This document shows, piece by piece, positions 9,419 through 19,121 of a DNA stretch of 64,000 bases (position 1 is the first letter of the stretch; the number at the start of each line of letters is the position of its first letter). The translations under genes were made by a program, and so were the position numbers. The DNA comes from Pseudomonas sp. JQ170C. GTDB taxonomy: Bacteria > Pseudomonadota > Gammaproteobacteria > Pseudomonadales > Pseudomonadaceae. Under the pieces are notes generated by a model. It was given only the letters and a program-made list of their open reading frames with translations. It searched no databases and was not told the DNA's origin. The DNA is taken from NCBI RefSeq assembly GCF_035581345.1, contig NZ_CP141608.1, positions 372,001 to 436,000 on the forward strand, given 5' to 3'.

Positions 9419-10234
9419 ATGGACAAGGTACTGAGTTTTCACCAAGGCAGCCTGCCGCTGCTGATCAGCATGCCCCATGCCGGCCTGCGCCTGACCCCTG
9501 TGGTCAAAGCCGGACTGGTGGCGCAGGCGCGAAGCCTGCCCGACACCGACTGGCACATTCCGCAGTTGTACGACTTTGCCCGTGAACTGGGCGCCAGCGT
9601 GGTGGCGGCCGAGTACTCGCGCTTTGTCATCGACCTGAACCGCCCGGACGACGACAAGCCCTTGTATACCGGTGCCACCACCGGGCTGTACCCGGCCACC
9701 TTGTTCGAGGGCGAGCCCCTGTTCGAGGCTGGCAAGGAACCGTCGGCCGAAGAGCGGGCCGAGTACCTGGAAGGCATCTGGCGCCCTTATCACAACACTA
9801 TCCGCAGTGAACTGGACCGCTTGAAGAAGCAGTTCGGTTACGCGCTGCTGTGGGATGCCCACTCGATTCGCTCGCATATCCCGCACCTGTTCGACGGCAA
9901 ACTGCCGGACTTCAACCTGGGCACCTTCAATGGCGCCAGTTGTGATCCGCAGCTGGCCGAGCGCCTGCAGGCCGTTTGCGCCAGGGCCGAGCAGTACAGC
10001 CATGTGCTCAACGGCCGCTTCAAGGGTGGGCACATCACCCGTCACTACGGCGACCCGGCCAACAACATCCATGCGGTACAGCTGGAGTTGGCGCAGAGCA
10101 CCTATATGGAAGAGGTCGAGCCGTTCAAGTACCGCGAAGACCTGGCGCAGCCGACCCAAGTGGTGTTGAAGCAGCTGCTGGAAACCATGCTTGCCTGGGG
10201 CTGCGGGAGCGGGCTTGCTGCGCGAGGCGATTGA
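9419..10234 (+). CDS. hutG: N-formylglutamate deformylase HutG
   Basis: 271-residue N-formylglutamate amidohydrolase (FGase family). It releases formate and glutamate from the product of HutF and completes the five-step route. SMPHAGLRLTP near residue 18, DTDWH near 40, LLWDAHSIRSHIPHLF near 145 and GGHITRHYG near 203 carry the conserved His and Asp residues. AAAGGAGG stands just before the ATG. The last residues (about WGCGSGLAARGD) are encoded by one arm of a REP element at 10203-10273, so the C-terminus was probably altered by the repeat. Confidence 0.95.
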   Translation: MDKVLSFHQGSLPLLISMPHAGLRLTPVVKAGLVAQARSLPDTDWHIPQLYDFARELGASVVAAEYSRFVIDLNRPDDDKPLYTGATTGLYPATLFEGEPLFEAGKEPSAEERAEYLEGIWRPYHNTIRSELDRLKKQFGYALLWDAHSIRSHIPHLFDGKLPDFNLGTFNGASCDPQLAERLQAVCARAEQYSHVLNGRFKGGHITRHYGDPANNIHAVQLELAQSTYMEEVEPFKYREDLAQPTQVVLKQLLETMLAWGCGSGLAARGD

Positions 10235-10273
10235 CCTGACAGACTGCTATCGCGGGGCAAGCCCGCTCCTACC
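10203..10273. repeat. REP element pair, copy 1 (overlaps hutG 3' end)
   Basis: An arm similar to GGAGCGGGCTTGC appears at about 10206-10218, inside the hutG coding sequence, and the inverted copy CGCGGGGCAAGCCCGCTCCT at 10251-10270. The arms face outward, the opposite of most copies here. Confidence 0.85.
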
Positions 10274-10350
10274 ACTGCCGTGATGATGCTCTAAGCGCAA
10301 TTCAGGTTTATGATGCCCAACGGCAGAATAATTCCCACACGGAGTGCGTA

Positions 10351-11322
10351 ATGCAGACCTTGTACCCGCAGATCAAACCCTACGCCCGGCACGATCTGGC
10401 CGTGGAAGCACCGCATGTGCTGTATGTCGACGAGAGCGGTTCGCCGGAAGGTCTGCCGGTGTTGTTCATCCACGGGGGGCCGGGTGCAGGCTGCGATGCC
10501 CAGAGCCGCTGCTACTTCGACCCGAACCTGTACCGGATCATCACTTTCGATCAGCGTGGCTGTGGTCGCTCGACCCCCCATGCCAGCCTGGAAAACAACA
10601 CCACCTGGCATCTGGTCGAAGACATCGAGCGCATCCGCAAGCACCTGGGGATCGACAAGTGGGTACTGTTCGGCGGCTCCTGGGGTTCGACCCTGGCCCT
10701 GGCCTACGCCCAGACCCATCCCGAGCGCGTTCACGGGCTGATTCTGCGCGGCATCTTCCTGTGCCGCCCGCAGGAGATCGAGTGGTTCTACCAGGCAGGC
10801 GCCAGCCGCCTGTTCCCTGACTACTGGCAAGACTACATTGCCCCGATCCCGGCCGAGGAACGGGGCGACCTGGTCGGCGCTTTTCACAAGCGCCTGACCG
10901 GCAACGACCAGATCGCCCAGATGCACGCCGCCAAGGCGTGGTCCACCTGGGAAGGGCGCACCGCCACCTTGCGGCCCAATCCGCTGGTGGTCGATCGCTT
11001 CTCCGAGCCTCAGCGTGCGTTGTCGATTGCCCGCATCGAGTGTCATTACTTCACCAACAATGCCTTCCTCGAACCCGATCAACTGATCCGCGACATGCCG
11101 AAGATCGCCCACCTGCCGGCGGTGATCGTGCATGGCCGCTACGACGTGATCTGCCCGCTGGACAATGCCTGGGAGCTGCATCAGGCCTGGCCGAACAGCG
11201 AGCTCAAGGTGATTCGCGACGCCGGCCACGCCGCGTCCGAGCCGGGCATCACCGATGCCCTGGTACGCGCCGCCGACCAGATGGCCCGGCGCCTGCTGGA
11301 CCTGCCCCTGGAAGAAGCATGA
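10351..11322 (+). CDS. pip: Proline iminopeptidase
   Basis: 323-residue alpha/beta hydrolase of peptidase family S33 that removes N-terminal proline from peptides in the cytoplasm. The oxyanion loop [13 protein letters not shown] is near residue 45, the nucleophile elbow [14 protein letters not shown] near 110, the late acid in HGRYDVICP and the catalytic His in [10 protein letters not shown] near 296. The length is typical. CGGAG precedes the ATG. The stop codon overlaps the start of dtd (ATGA), so the two are co-translated. Confidence 0.95.
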   Translation: MQTLYPQIKPYARHDLAVEAPHVLYVDESGSPEGLPVLFIHGGPGAGCDAQSRCYFDPNLYRIITFDQRGCGRSTPHASLENNTTWHLVEDIERIRKHLGIDKWVLFGGSWGSTLALAYAQTHPERVHGLILRGIFLCRPQEIEWFYQAGASRLFPDYWQDYIAPIPAEERGDLVGAFHKRLTGNDQIAQMHAAKAWSTWEGRTATLRPNPLVVDRFSEPQRALSIARIECHYFTNNAFLEPDQLIRDMPKIAHLPAVIVHGRYDVICPLDNAWELHQAWPNSELKVIRDAGHAASEPGITDALVRAADQMARRLLDLPLEEA

Positions 11323-11756
11323 AGGGGTTGCTGCAACGCGTGCGGGGCGCGCGGGTCGATGTAGCAGGGCAGACCGTCGGTGCAATCGACCAGGGCCTGC
11401 TGGTGCTGGTGGCGGTCGAGCCCGGCGATACCCCGGCCCACGCCGACAAGCTCTTGCACAAGCTGCTCAACTACCGGGTATTCAGCGATCCGCAGGGCAA
11501 GATGAACCTGTCGCTCAAGGACATCGGTGGCGGGCTGCTGCTGGTGTCCCAGTTCACCCTGGCCGCCGACACCCAGAGCGGGTTGCGGCCAAGCTTCTCG
11601 ACGGCCGCGCCGCCGGCACTGGGCGCCGAGTTGTTCGACTACCTGCTGGCCCAGGCCAGGCTCAAACATGAAACGGTTGCCAGTGGCCAATTTGGTGCAG
11701 ACATGCAAGTGCATCTGGTCAATGATGGCCCCGTAACATTTATGTTACAAATCTGA
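11319..11756 (+). CDS. dtd: D-aminoacyl-tRNA deacylase
   Basis: 145-residue DTD1-type enzyme that hydrolyses D-aminoacyl-tRNAs and Gly-tRNA(Ala), protecting translation from wrong amino acids. Both family signatures are present: [20 protein letters not shown] near residue 78 and the C-terminal NDGPVTF with the cis Gly-Pro pair. It overlaps pip by 4 bp and is followed immediately by a strong intrinsic terminator. Confidence 0.97.
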   Translation: MKGLLQRVRGARVDVAGQTVGAIDQGLLVLVAVEPGDTPAHADKLLHKLLNYRVFSDPQGKMNLSLKDIGGGLLLVSQFTLAADTQSGLRPSFSTAAPPALGAELFDYLLAQARLKHETVASGQFGADMQVHLVNDGPVTFMLQI

Positions 11757-11762
11757 TGGCAA

Positions 11763-11795
11763 AAAACCCCTGTTTGTTAGAAAACAAGGGGTTTT
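11763..11795 (+). terminator. Rho-independent terminator after dtd
   Basis: AAAACCCC (11763-11770) plus a further TGTTT pair with AAAC-A-AGGGGTTTT (ending 11795), with one bulge. The stem is A-rich on the left and T-rich on the right, as in intrinsic terminators. It starts 6 bases after the dtd stop and separates the pip-dtd unit from opgGH. Confidence 0.85.
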
Positions 11796-12018
11796 GTGGC
11801 AGAAATAGTTTGTTTCGCCTGATGCGTTGTAACGCGGCCTGCTGGATAATCGCGCGCTATGTGGACCTGCGTTCGTGGGTTCGTTTCACTCTGACTTGAG
11901 ACTGTCTGGAACCGTTTGGGGAATCATTGCGCCCTTTCGGAGTCCGAACAGTGCTCGCCAACCTGGCATTTGTCGCTGGCCGTTGGTTCTTTAGATCTGT
12001 TTTCGGCGAGGGTTGCTC

Positions 12019-13734
12019 GTGATTGTAAGTCCCTGTAATGCACCAAGAACTCCTGGCAATCGGCTGCGCAAGGCCCTGCTGGCGGGCGCTACGCTGGTAG
12101 GCCTGCTCAGCGCCGGCCAGCTCTGGGCGTTCAACCTTGACGATGTCGCGGCCAAGGCGAAGGATCTTGCCGGACAGAAATATGAGGCTCCAAAAAGCAA
12201 TCTGCCGGCCGTGTTCCGTGACATGAAATACGGTGACTACCAGCAAATTCGCTTCCTTAATGAGAAGGCTGAATGGGCGAATGAGAAAACCCCGTTCAAG
12301 CTGTCCTTCTATCACCAGGGCATGCACTTCGACACGCCGGTGAAAATCAACGAAGTGACGGCGACCACGGTCAACGAGATCAAGTACGACCCGAGCCGCT
12401 TCGATTTCGGCAATGTGCAGTTCGATCCAAAGGCCACCGAGAACCTGGGTTACGCCGGTTTCCGCGTCCTGTACCCGATCAACAAGGCCGACAAGCAGGA
12501 TGAGATCATGACCCTGCTTGGCGCCAGCTACTTCCGCGTAGTCGGCAAGGGCCACGTGTATGGCCTGTCGGCCCGTGGCCTGGCCATCGACACCGCGCTG
12601 CCGTCCGGCGAAGAGTTCCCGCGCTTCACCGAGTTCTGGGTCGAGCGTCCGAAACCTGCCGACAAGCACCTGGTGATCTACGCGCTGCTCGATTCGCCGC
12701 GCTCCACCGGCGCCTACCGCCTGACCCTGCGTCCGGGCAGCGACACCATTGTCGACGTCAAGTCCAAGGTGTTCCTGCGTGACCACGTCAGCCGCCTGGG
12801 CATTGCCCCGCTGACCAGCATGTTCCTGTTCGGCGGCAACCAGCCGTCCAAGGTGCTCAACTACCGTCCGGCCCTGCACGACTCCGAAGGCCTATCGATC
12901 CACGCCGGTAATGGCGAGTGGCTGTGGCGTCCGCTGAACAACCCGAAACACCTGGCCGTGAGCAACTTCAGCGTCGAGAACCCGCGTGGTTTCGGCCTGC
13001 TGCAGCGCCAGCGTGACTTCAGCCAGTTTGAAGACCTGGACGACAACTACCAGAAGCGCCCAAGCGCCTGGATCGAGCCGGTTGGCGATTGGGGCAAGGG
13101 CACAGTGGACCTGGTCGAGATTCCGACTGCCGATGAAACCAACGACAACATCGTTGCGTTCTGGAGCCCGGAAAAACTGCCGGAGCCAGGTACCCCGTTC
13201 GACTACGCCTACCGCCTGCACTGGACCATCGACGAGTCCGAGTTCCACTCGCCGAACCTGGGCTGGGTCAAGCAGACCCTGCGCTCCACCGGTGACGTCA
13301 AGCAATCCAACCTGATCCGCCAGCCAGACGGCAGCGTTGCCTTCCTGGTCGATTTCGAGGGTCCGGTGTTGGCTAAACTGCCAGAAGACACCGCTGTGCG
13401 TAGCCAGGTCAGCGTCGGCGACAACGCCGAACTGGTCGAGAACAACCTGCGCTACAACCCGGAAATCAAAGGCTGGCGCCTGACCCTGCGGTTCAAGGTC
13501 AAGGACCCGAGCAAGTCCGTGGAAATGCGCGCAGCCCTGCTGCGTGACGTTCCGGTCGAGCCGGCCAAGCCAGCTAAACCTGCCAAGCAGGACAAGGCTG
13601 CGGCCAAGCATGCCAAGGCCGAGAAGCCTGCCGAGCAACCTGCCGCCGACGCGGCGCCTACCACCGGGACACCGGCCACCACCGAACAGGTGTTGACCGA
13701 GACCTGGAGCTACCAGTTGCCTGCCGATGAGTAA
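12019..13734 (+). CDS. opgG: Glucan biosynthesis periplasmic protein OpgG (MdoG)
   Basis: Predicted 571-residue periplasmic protein needed for osmoregulated periplasmic glucan synthesis, acting with the membrane glucosyltransferase OpgH. It has an N-terminal signal peptide with basic RLRK and hydrophobic core [14 protein letters not shown], probably cleaved after LWA near residue 37. The mature protein starts [14 protein letters not shown] and has the OpgG beta-sandwich domains. GTG 12019 is chosen because GCGAGGG lies 6 bases upstream; TTG 12013 is possible. Near the C-terminus (about residues 514-555) a Lys/Pro/Ala-rich stretch ([20 protein letters not shown]) is placed before the last beta strand TETWSYQLP, longer than in E. 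coli MdoG. Confidence 0.93.
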   Translation: MIVSPCNAPRTPGNRLRKALLAGATLVGLLSAGQLWAFNLDDVAAKAKDLAGQKYEAPKSNLPAVFRDMKYGDYQQIRFLNEKAEWANEKTPFKLSFYHQGMHFDTPVKINEVTATTVNEIKYDPSRFDFGNVQFDPKATENLGYAGFRVLYPINKADKQDEIMTLLGASYFRVVGKGHVYGLSARGLAIDTALPSGEEFPRFTEFWVERPKPADKHLVIYALLDSPRSTGAYRLTLRPGSDTIVDVKSKVFLRDHVSRLGIAPLTSMFLFGGNQPSKVLNYRPALHDSEGLSIHAGNGEWLWRPLNNPKHLAVSNFSVENPRGFGLLQRQRDFSQFEDLDDNYQKRPSAWIEPVGDWGKGTVDLVEIPTADETNDNIVAFWSPEKLPEPGTPFDYAYRLHWTIDESEFHSPNLGWVKQTLRSTGDVKQSNLIRQPDGSVAFLVDFEGPVLAKLPEDTAVRSQVSVGDNAELVENNLRYNPEIKGWRLTLRFKVKDPSKSVEMRAALLRDVPVEPAKPAKPAKQDKAAAKHAKAEKPAEQPAADAAPTTGTPATTEQVLTETWSYQLPADE

Positions 13735-16300
13735 TTCTCAAGCACGGCCAGAATCGCTCGGCGAGTACCTGGCCCATTTACCTCTGAGCGACGAGCAGCG
13801 GGCAGAACTTGCCAGCTGTTCCTCGTTCAGCGAGCTGCACCAGCGTTTGTCTTCGCAGCCGGCTGTGCGCGATGCCGAGGCCGTCCAGGCCTCGGTGGGC
13901 AGCCGCCTGACCTTGACCAGCGCCGCTGAAATGGAAGAGGCCGAGATGCTCGGCCTCGACGCCAGCGGTCGCGTGTGCCTGAAAGCCACGCCGCCGATCA
14001 AGCGGACCCGGGTCATTCCCGAGCCATGGCGGACCAACATCCTGATCCGCGCCTGGCGCCGCCTGACCGGGCGTACCAACGCCCCGGCACCGGCCAAGCG
14101 TGAGCTGCCCAAGGCACGCTGGCGCTGGGTCGGCTCCATGCGCCGCTATATCCTGCTGACGCTGATGCTCGGCCAGACCATCGTTGCCGGCTGGTACATG
14201 AAGGGCATCCTGCCGTACCAGGGCTGGTCGTTCGTTGATCTTGACGAAGTCATGCACCAGCCGCTGCTGCAAACGGCAACCCAGGTCTGGCCGTATGCGC
14301 TGCAGACCAGCATCCTGATCCTGTTCGGTATCCTGTTCTGCTGGGTATCGGCCGGTTTCTGGACCGCATTGATGGGCTTCCTCGAGCTGCTGACCGGCCG
14401 CGACAAGTACCGCATCTCCGGCAGCAGTGCCGGTAACGAGCCGATCGAGGCCGGTGCGCGTACTGCCATCGTCATGCCGATCTGCAACGAAGATGTGCCA
14501 CGGGTGTTCGCCGGCCTGCGTGCGACCTTCGAGTCGGTGGCTGCCACGGGCGACCTGGACCGCTTCGACTTCTTCGTCCTCAGCGATACCAACGACACCG
14601 ACATCGCGGTGGCCGAACAACAGGCCTGGCTTGAAGTCTGCCGCGAGTCCAAGGGCTTCGGGCGGATCTTCTACCGCCGTCGTCGTCGCCGGGTAAAACG
14701 CAAGAGCGGCAACCTCGACGACTTCTGCCGTCGTTGGGGCAGCGACTACCGCTACATGGTGGTGCTCGACGCCGACAGCGTCATGAGCGGCGAATGCCTG
14801 ACCAGCCTGGTGCGCTTGATGGAAGCCAACCCGGACGCCGGTATCATCCAGACCGCGCCGAAAGCCTCGGGCATGGACACTCTGTATGCGCGCATGCAGC
14901 AGTTCGCCACCCGCGTCTATGGCCCGCTGTTCACCGCCGGCCTGCACTTCTGGCAGCTCGGTGAGTCGCACTATTGGGGCCACAACGCGATCATCCGCAT
15001 GAAGCCCTTTATCGAGCACTGCGCCCTGGCGCCGTTGCCGGGTAAAGGCGCGTTCGCCGGTGCCATCCTCTCTCACGACTTCGTCGAAGCTGCGCTGATG
15101 CGCCGTGCCGGCTGGGGCGTATGGATTGCCTACGACCTGCCGGGCAGCTATGAGGAGTTGCCGCCGAACCTGCTCGACGAGCTCAAGCGTGACCGGCGTT
15201 GGTGCCACGGCAACCTGATGAACTTCCGCCTGTTCCTGGTCAAGGGCATGCACCCGGTTCACCGCGCGGTGTTCCTCACCGGGGTGATGTCGTACCTGTC
15301 GGCGCCGCTGTGGTTCTTCTTCCTGGTGCTGTCGACGGCGCTGCTTGCGACCAACACCCTGATGGAGCCGCAGTACTTCCTCGAACCACGCCAGCTCTAT
15401 CCACTGTGGCCACAATGGCACCCGGAGAAGGCCATCGCGCTGTTCTCCACCACCATCGTGCTGCTGTTCCTGCCCAAGCTGCTCAGCGTCATCCTGATCT
15501 GGGCCAAGGGCGCGAAAGAGTTTGGCGGGCGCTTCAAGGTCACCCTGTCGATGCTGCTGGAGATGCTCTTCTCCATGCTGCTGGCGCCGGTGCGGATGAT
15601 CTTCCATACCCGTTTCGTGCTCGCCGCGTTCCTGGGTTGGGCTGCGACCTGGAACTCGCCGCAGCGTGACGACGACTCCACCCCGTGGAGCGAAGCGGTA
15701 CGCCGTCACGGCCCGCAAACCCTGCTGGGTGTGGCCTGGGCGTTGCTGGTGGCCTGGCTGAACCCAAGCTTCCTGTGGTGGCTGGTGCCGATCGTGGGTT
15801 CGCTGATGCTGTCGATCCCGGTCTCGGTGATCTCCAGCCGCGTGCACCTGGGCCTGCGCGCCAAGGACGAGAGCCTGTTCCTGATCCCCGAGGAATACGC
15901 CACGCCCCACGAGCTGCTGGCAACCGACCAGTACACCCACGAGAACCGCTGGCACGCCATGCACGACGGCTTTGTCCGTGCAGTGGTCGACCCGCAACAG
16001 AACGCCCTGGCCTGTGCCCTGGCCACTGCACGTCACGGTGTCGCGGCGCCGATCGAGTCGCTGCGTGCCGAGCGGATCGAAAAGGCGCTGGACCTGGGGC
16101 CGACCGGCCTGGACGGCAATACCCGTCTGGCCCTGCTCAGCGACCCGGTCGCCCTGACTCGCCTGCACAATCGCGTGTGGGATGAGAAGCACGAGCCCTG
16201 GTTGAGCGTGTGGCGTCAGTCGATCGCCAACGATCCGCACTCGCCGTTGCTGCCGCTGCATCCGGAGCCGGTGGCGCAGCCTTCGATGGCCAGCGCCTGA
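13727..16300 (+). CDS. opgH: Glucans biosynthesis glucosyltransferase OpgH (MdoH)
   Basis: 857-residue inner-membrane GT2 family enzyme that polymerises UDP-glucose into the beta-glucan backbone. Residues about 145-165 and 195-220 are membrane segments; the catalytic domain contains [17 protein letters not shown] near 245, [11 protein letters not shown] near 345 and [16 protein letters not shown] near 490. Several more membrane helices follow at about 515-540, 565-590, 605-640 and 675-705. It overlaps opgG by 8 bp, so the two are translated together. A REP pair follows the stop codon. Confidence 0.96.
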   Translation: MSNSQARPESLGEYLAHLPLSDEQRAELASCSSFSELHQRLSSQPAVRDAEAVQASVGSRLTLTSAAEMEEAEMLGLDASGRVCLKATPPIKRTRVIPEPWRTNILIRAWRRLTGRTNAPAPAKRELPKARWRWVGSMRRYILLTLMLGQTIVAGWYMKGILPYQGWSFVDLDEVMHQPLLQTATQVWPYALQTSILILFGILFCWVSAGFWTALMGFLELLTGRDKYRISGSSAGNEPIEAGARTAIVMPICNEDVPRVFAGLRATFESVAATGDLDRFDFFVLSDTNDTDIAVAEQQAWLEVCRESKGFGRIFYRRRRRRVKRKSGNLDDFCRRWGSDYRYMVVLDADSVMSGECLTSLVRLMEANPDAGIIQTAPKASGMDTLYARMQQFATRVYGPLFTAGLHFWQLGESHYWGHNAIIRMKPFIEHCALAPLPGKGAFAGAILSHDFVEAALMRRAGWGVWIAYDLPGSYEELPPNLLDELKRDRRWCHGNLMNFRLFLVKGMHPVHRAVFLTGVMSYLSAPLWFFFLVLSTALLATNTLMEPQYFLEPRQLYPLWPQWHPEKAIALFSTTIVLLFLPKLLSVILIWAKGAKEFGGRFKVTLSMLLEMLFSMLLAPVRMIFHTRFVLAAFLGWAATWNSPQRDDDSTPWSEAVRRHGPQTLLGVAWALLVAWLNPSFLWWLVPIVGSLMLSIPVSVISSRVHLGLRAKDESLFLIPEEYATPHELLATDQYTHENRWHAMHDGFVRAVVDPQQNALACALATARHGVAAPIESLRAERIEKALDLGPTGLDGNTRLALLSDPVALTRLHNRVWDEKHEPWLSVWRQSIANDPHSPLLPLHPEPVAQPSMASA

Positions 16301-16303
16301 TTC

Positions 16304-16358
16304 ATCGCGGGGCAAGCTCGCTCCTGCAGCCAATGCAGGAGCGGGCTTGCCCCGCGAT
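16304..16358. repeat. REP element pair, copy 2
   Basis: ATCGCGGGGCAAGCTCGCTC and its inverted copy form a hairpin of more than 20 bp with a GCCAA loop, 4 bases after the opgH stop codon. Arms face inward. Confidence 0.9.
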
Positions 16359-16489
16359 CGTCTCCCCCCTTTTTCCGATACCCACAACGCTGCCCATGCG
16401 TTAGCATCCCCTCCGAATATCTCGCACCGGTTTGTAGGACGGTTCGCGCTAAAAATAAAATTCGGGCTTTATTGCTGGGGGATCTGGTG

Positions 16490-17293
16490 ATGTTGAAAAA
16501 ATATCTGTCGATGCTGCTGGTCGGCGTCACGGCACTGGTCGCGGTCAACGCCGCCCAGGCAGCCGGGGCTATTGATGATGCAGTCAAGCGTGGCACCCTG
16601 CGTGCCGGCATGGACCCTACCTACATGCCGTTCCAGATGACCAACAAGCGCGGCGAGATCGTCGGCTTCGAAGTCGATATCCTCAAAGCCATGGCCAAGT
16701 CCATGGGCGTCAAGCTGGAGATGGTCTCCACTTCCTACGACGGCATCATCCCGGCCCTGATGACCGACAAGTTCGACATCATCAGCAGCGGCATGACCCT
16801 GACCCAGGAACGCAACCTGAAACTGAACTTCAGCGAACCCTTCATCGTGGTCGGCCAGACCCTGCTGATCCGCAAGGAACTGGCGGGCGAGATCAAGTCC
16901 TACAAAGACTTGAACAACGAGAAGTACCGCCTGACCTCCAAGCTCGGCACCACCGGTGAAATGGTCGCCAAGAAGCTGATCGGCAAGGCCAAGTACCACG
17001 GCTACGACAACGAGCAGGAAGCGGTGATGGACGTGGTCAACGGCAAGGCCGACGCCTTCGTCTATGACGCGCCGTACAACGTGGTTGCGGTGAACAAGGC
17101 CGGTGCCGGCAAGCTGCTGTTCCTGGACAAGCCGTTCACCTTCGAGCCCCTGGCCTTCGGCCTGAAGAAGGGCGACTACGACAGCCTGAACTTCATCAAC
17201 AACTTCCTGCACCAGATCAAGCACGACGGTACCTACGATCGAATCCACGACAAGTGGTTCAAGGACACCGCCTGGCTCAAGGACATGGAATAA
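16490..17293 (+). CDS. Amino acid ABC transporter, periplasmic binding protein
   Basis: 267-residue family 3 solute-binding protein for polar amino acids. It has a signal peptide (MLKKYLSMLLVGVTALVAV, cleavage probably after AQA near residue 24) and no lipobox. The typical start of the mature fold, GTLRAGMDPTYMPFQM, and the signature GFEVDILKAMAKSMGV near residue 62 are visible. GGGGGA lies about 9 bases before the chosen ATG; an earlier in-frame start is not conserved in style. It is followed by a hairpin, then the permease and ATPase genes. The substrate cannot be fixed from sequence. Confidence 0.9.
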   Translation: MLKKYLSMLLVGVTALVAVNAAQAAGAIDDAVKRGTLRAGMDPTYMPFQMTNKRGEIVGFEVDILKAMAKSMGVKLEMVSTSYDGIIPALMTDKFDIISSGMTLTQERNLKLNFSEPFIVVGQTLLIRKELAGEIKSYKDLNNEKYRLTSKLGTTGEMVAKKLIGKAKYHGYDNEQEAVMDVVNGKADAFVYDAPYNVVAVNKAGAGKLLFLDKPFTFEPLAFGLKKGDYDSLNFINNFLHQIKHDGTYDRIHDKWFKDTAWLKDME

Positions 17294-17324
17294 GGCCACG
17301 GCGCAGCGCCTGGCTTGAAACCCG

Positions 17325-17354
17325 ACGCGCAGGCTGGTCCTGCGCGTTCGCTTT
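17325..17354 (+). terminator. Attenuator-like hairpin between binding protein and permease
   Basis: ACGCGCAGG (17325-17333) pairs with CCTGCGCGT (17339-17347) around a CTGGT loop, followed by TCGCTTTT. Partial termination here would give more binding protein than membrane subunits, a common arrangement. Confidence 0.65.
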
Positions 17355-17371
17355 TACGGAAGTACGCTTAC

Positions 17372-18334
17372 GTGATCAAACACAAAAAATCCCAGTGGCC
17401 CTGGCACGGGCTCACCGCGCTGGTCCTGGTGGGCCTGGCGCTGAGCCTGTACTACGCGACCTCGATGATCTCCTACGAGTGGAGCTGGAACCGGGTGCCG
17501 CAGTACTTCGCCTACCAGGCTGAAGTTGCCCAGCGCGCCCCCGAAAACGGCACCATTGAGTCGATCACCCCCCGCGGCAACATGGCCACCGTCACCGTGC
17601 GTGACGAGAGCGGTGCCGAGCAGGTATTCGAGGTTGAACAGGGCAGTGTGCAGCTGTCGCGTGGCGACGATGTCGCTGAAGGCGACTTGATTGGCGTCAC
17701 CCATCACTGGGCCGCCGGCCCCTTGGCCTGGGGCCTGTGGACCACTATCTGGATCTCGGTGGCCTCGGGCGTGCTGGGCCTGGTGATCGGTCTGTTTGCC
17801 GGTCTGTGCCGCTTGTCCAACAACCCGACCCTGCGTGACCTGTCCACGGTCTACGTCGAGCTGGTGCGCGGCACGCCGTTGCTGGTGCAGATCTTCATTT
17901 TCTACTTCTTCATCGGCACCGTGCTGAACCTGTCCCGGGAGTTTGCCGGGGTGGCGGCGCTGGCGCTGTTCACCGGCGCCTATGTTGCCGAGATCGTCCG
18001 TGCCGGCGTGCAGTCGATTGCCAAGGGGCAGGGCGAAGCGGCCCGTTCCCTGGGCCTGAGCGCAAGCCAGTCGATGCGCCATGTGGTGTTGCCGCAAGCG
18101 TTCAAGCGTGTGTTGCCGCCGCTGGCCGGGCAGTTCATCAGCCTGGTCAAGGACACCTCGCTGGTGTCGGTGATTGCCATTACCGAACTGACCAAGAGCG
18201 GGCGCGAGGCGATCACCACCTCGTTCTCGACCTTCGAGATCTGGTTCTGTGTCGCCGGGTTGTACCTGTTGATCAACCTGCCGCTGTCGCACATGGCCAG
18301 CCGGCTTGAGCGGAGGCTTGCGCAAAGTGATTGA
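17372..18334 (+). CDS. Amino acid ABC transporter permease with extra periplasmic insert
   Basis: 320-residue inner-membrane permease of the HisM/GlnP type. The conserved core runs from about residue 120 to 315, with the EAA loop seen as [20 protein letters not shown] near 225. Between the first helix (residues about 11-30) and the core lies an extra segment of roughly 85 residues that is polar and strand-like ([19 protein letters not shown]), expected in the periplasm. Usual family members are about 220-250 residues. GTG 17372 is chosen because GGAAG lies at 17358-17362 and the upstream frame runs through the attenuator hairpin. The 3' end overlaps the ATPase gene. Confidence 0.88.
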   Translation: MIKHKKSQWPWHGLTALVLVGLALSLYYATSMISYEWSWNRVPQYFAYQAEVAQRAPENGTIESITPRGNMATVTVRDESGAEQVFEVEQGSVQLSRGDDVAEGDLIGVTHHWAAGPLAWGLWTTIWISVASGVLGLVIGLFAGLCRLSNNPTLRDLSTVYVELVRGTPLLVQIFIFYFFIGTVLNLSREFAGVAALALFTGAYVAEIVRAGVQSIAKGQGEAARSLGLSASQSMRHVVLPQAFKRVLPPLAGQFISLVKDTSLVSVIAITELTKSGREAITTSFSTFEIWFCVAGLYLLINLPLSHMASRLERRLAQSD

Positions 18335-19061
18335 AGTTCGTGATCTGGTAAAAGTCTTCGATACCCGTGGCCAGGTGGTGCGGGCGGTCGACCATGTCAG
18401 TACCGATGTGGCCAAGGGCGAAGTGCTGGTGGTGCTCGGCCCGTCGGGTTCGGGCAAGTCGACCTTCCTGCGCTGCCTGAACGGCCTGGAATCCTTCGAC
18501 GAGGGCACCGTGGCCATCGACGGGCTGCAACTGGCCGACCCCAAGACGGACGTCAACGCCTACCGCCGTGAAGTCGGCATGGTGTTCCAGCACTTCAACC
18601 TGTTCCCGCACATGACGGTGCTGGAGAACCTGTGCCTGGCCCAGAAGGTGGTGCGCAAGCGCGGCAAGGCAGAGCGCGAAGCCAAGGCCCGGGCGCTGCT
18701 GGAGAAGGTCGGGATCGCCCAGAAGGCCAACGAGTACCCGTCGCGGTTGTCCGGTGGCCAGCAGCAGCGCGTGGCGATTGCCCGCGCCCTGGCGATGGAC
18801 CCGAAAGTCATGCTGTTTGACGAGCCGACCTCGGCGCTTGACCCGGAAATGGTCGGCGAAGTGCTGGATGTGATGAAGACCCTGGCCCTGGAAGGCATGA
18901 CCATGGTCTGCGTGACCCACGAAATGGGCTTCGCCCGTGAAGTGGCGGACCGGGTGCTGTTCTTCGACCATGGCAAGCTGCTGGAGGACTCGCCGCCTGA
19001 GCAGTTCTTTACCTCGCCCAAGGACCTGCGGGCTCAGGCGTTTTTGCGTCAGGTTCTTTAG
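18327..19061 (+). CDS. Amino acid ABC transporter ATP-binding protein
   Basis: 244-residue cytoplasmic ATPase of the polar amino acid uptake family. Walker [10 protein letters not shown] is near residue 39, the Q-loop region [16 protein letters not shown] near 85, the ABC signature [16 protein letters not shown] near 141 and Walker [13 protein letters not shown] near 162. GTG 18327 overlaps the end of the permease gene and has CGGAGG at 18311-18316. It completes a one-permease importer with the two preceding genes. A REP pair lies just after the stop, between this gene and the convergent chemoreceptor gene. Confidence 0.92.
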   Translation: MIEVRDLVKVFDTRGQVVRAVDHVSTDVAKGEVLVVLGPSGSGKSTFLRCLNGLESFDEGTVAIDGLQLADPKTDVNAYRREVGMVFQHFNLFPHMTVLENLCLAQKVVRKRGKAEREAKARALLEKVGIAQKANEYPSRLSGGQQQRVAIARALAMDPKVMLFDEPTSALDPEMVGEVLDVMKTLALEGMTMVCVTHEMGFAREVADRVLFFDHGKLLEDSPPEQFFTSPKDLRAQAFLRQVL

Positions 19062-19065
19062 GGTC

Positions 19066-19116
19066 ATCGCGGGGCAAGCCCGCTCCTACCAGGTAGGAGC
19101 GGGCTTGCCCCGCGAT
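19066..19116. repeat. REP element pair, copy 3
   Basis: ATCGCGGGGCAAGCCCGCTC and its inverted copy form a near-perfect 24-bp stem between the convergent ABC ATPase and chemoreceptor genes. It may also act as a bidirectional mRNA end. Confidence 0.92.
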
Positions 19117-19121
19117 ACGGT

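Noticed and set aside
13778..16387. 869-codon open frame on the minus strand opposite opgH
   Set aside because: Shadow of opgH; composition is Gln/Arg/His-rich, typical of antisense translation.
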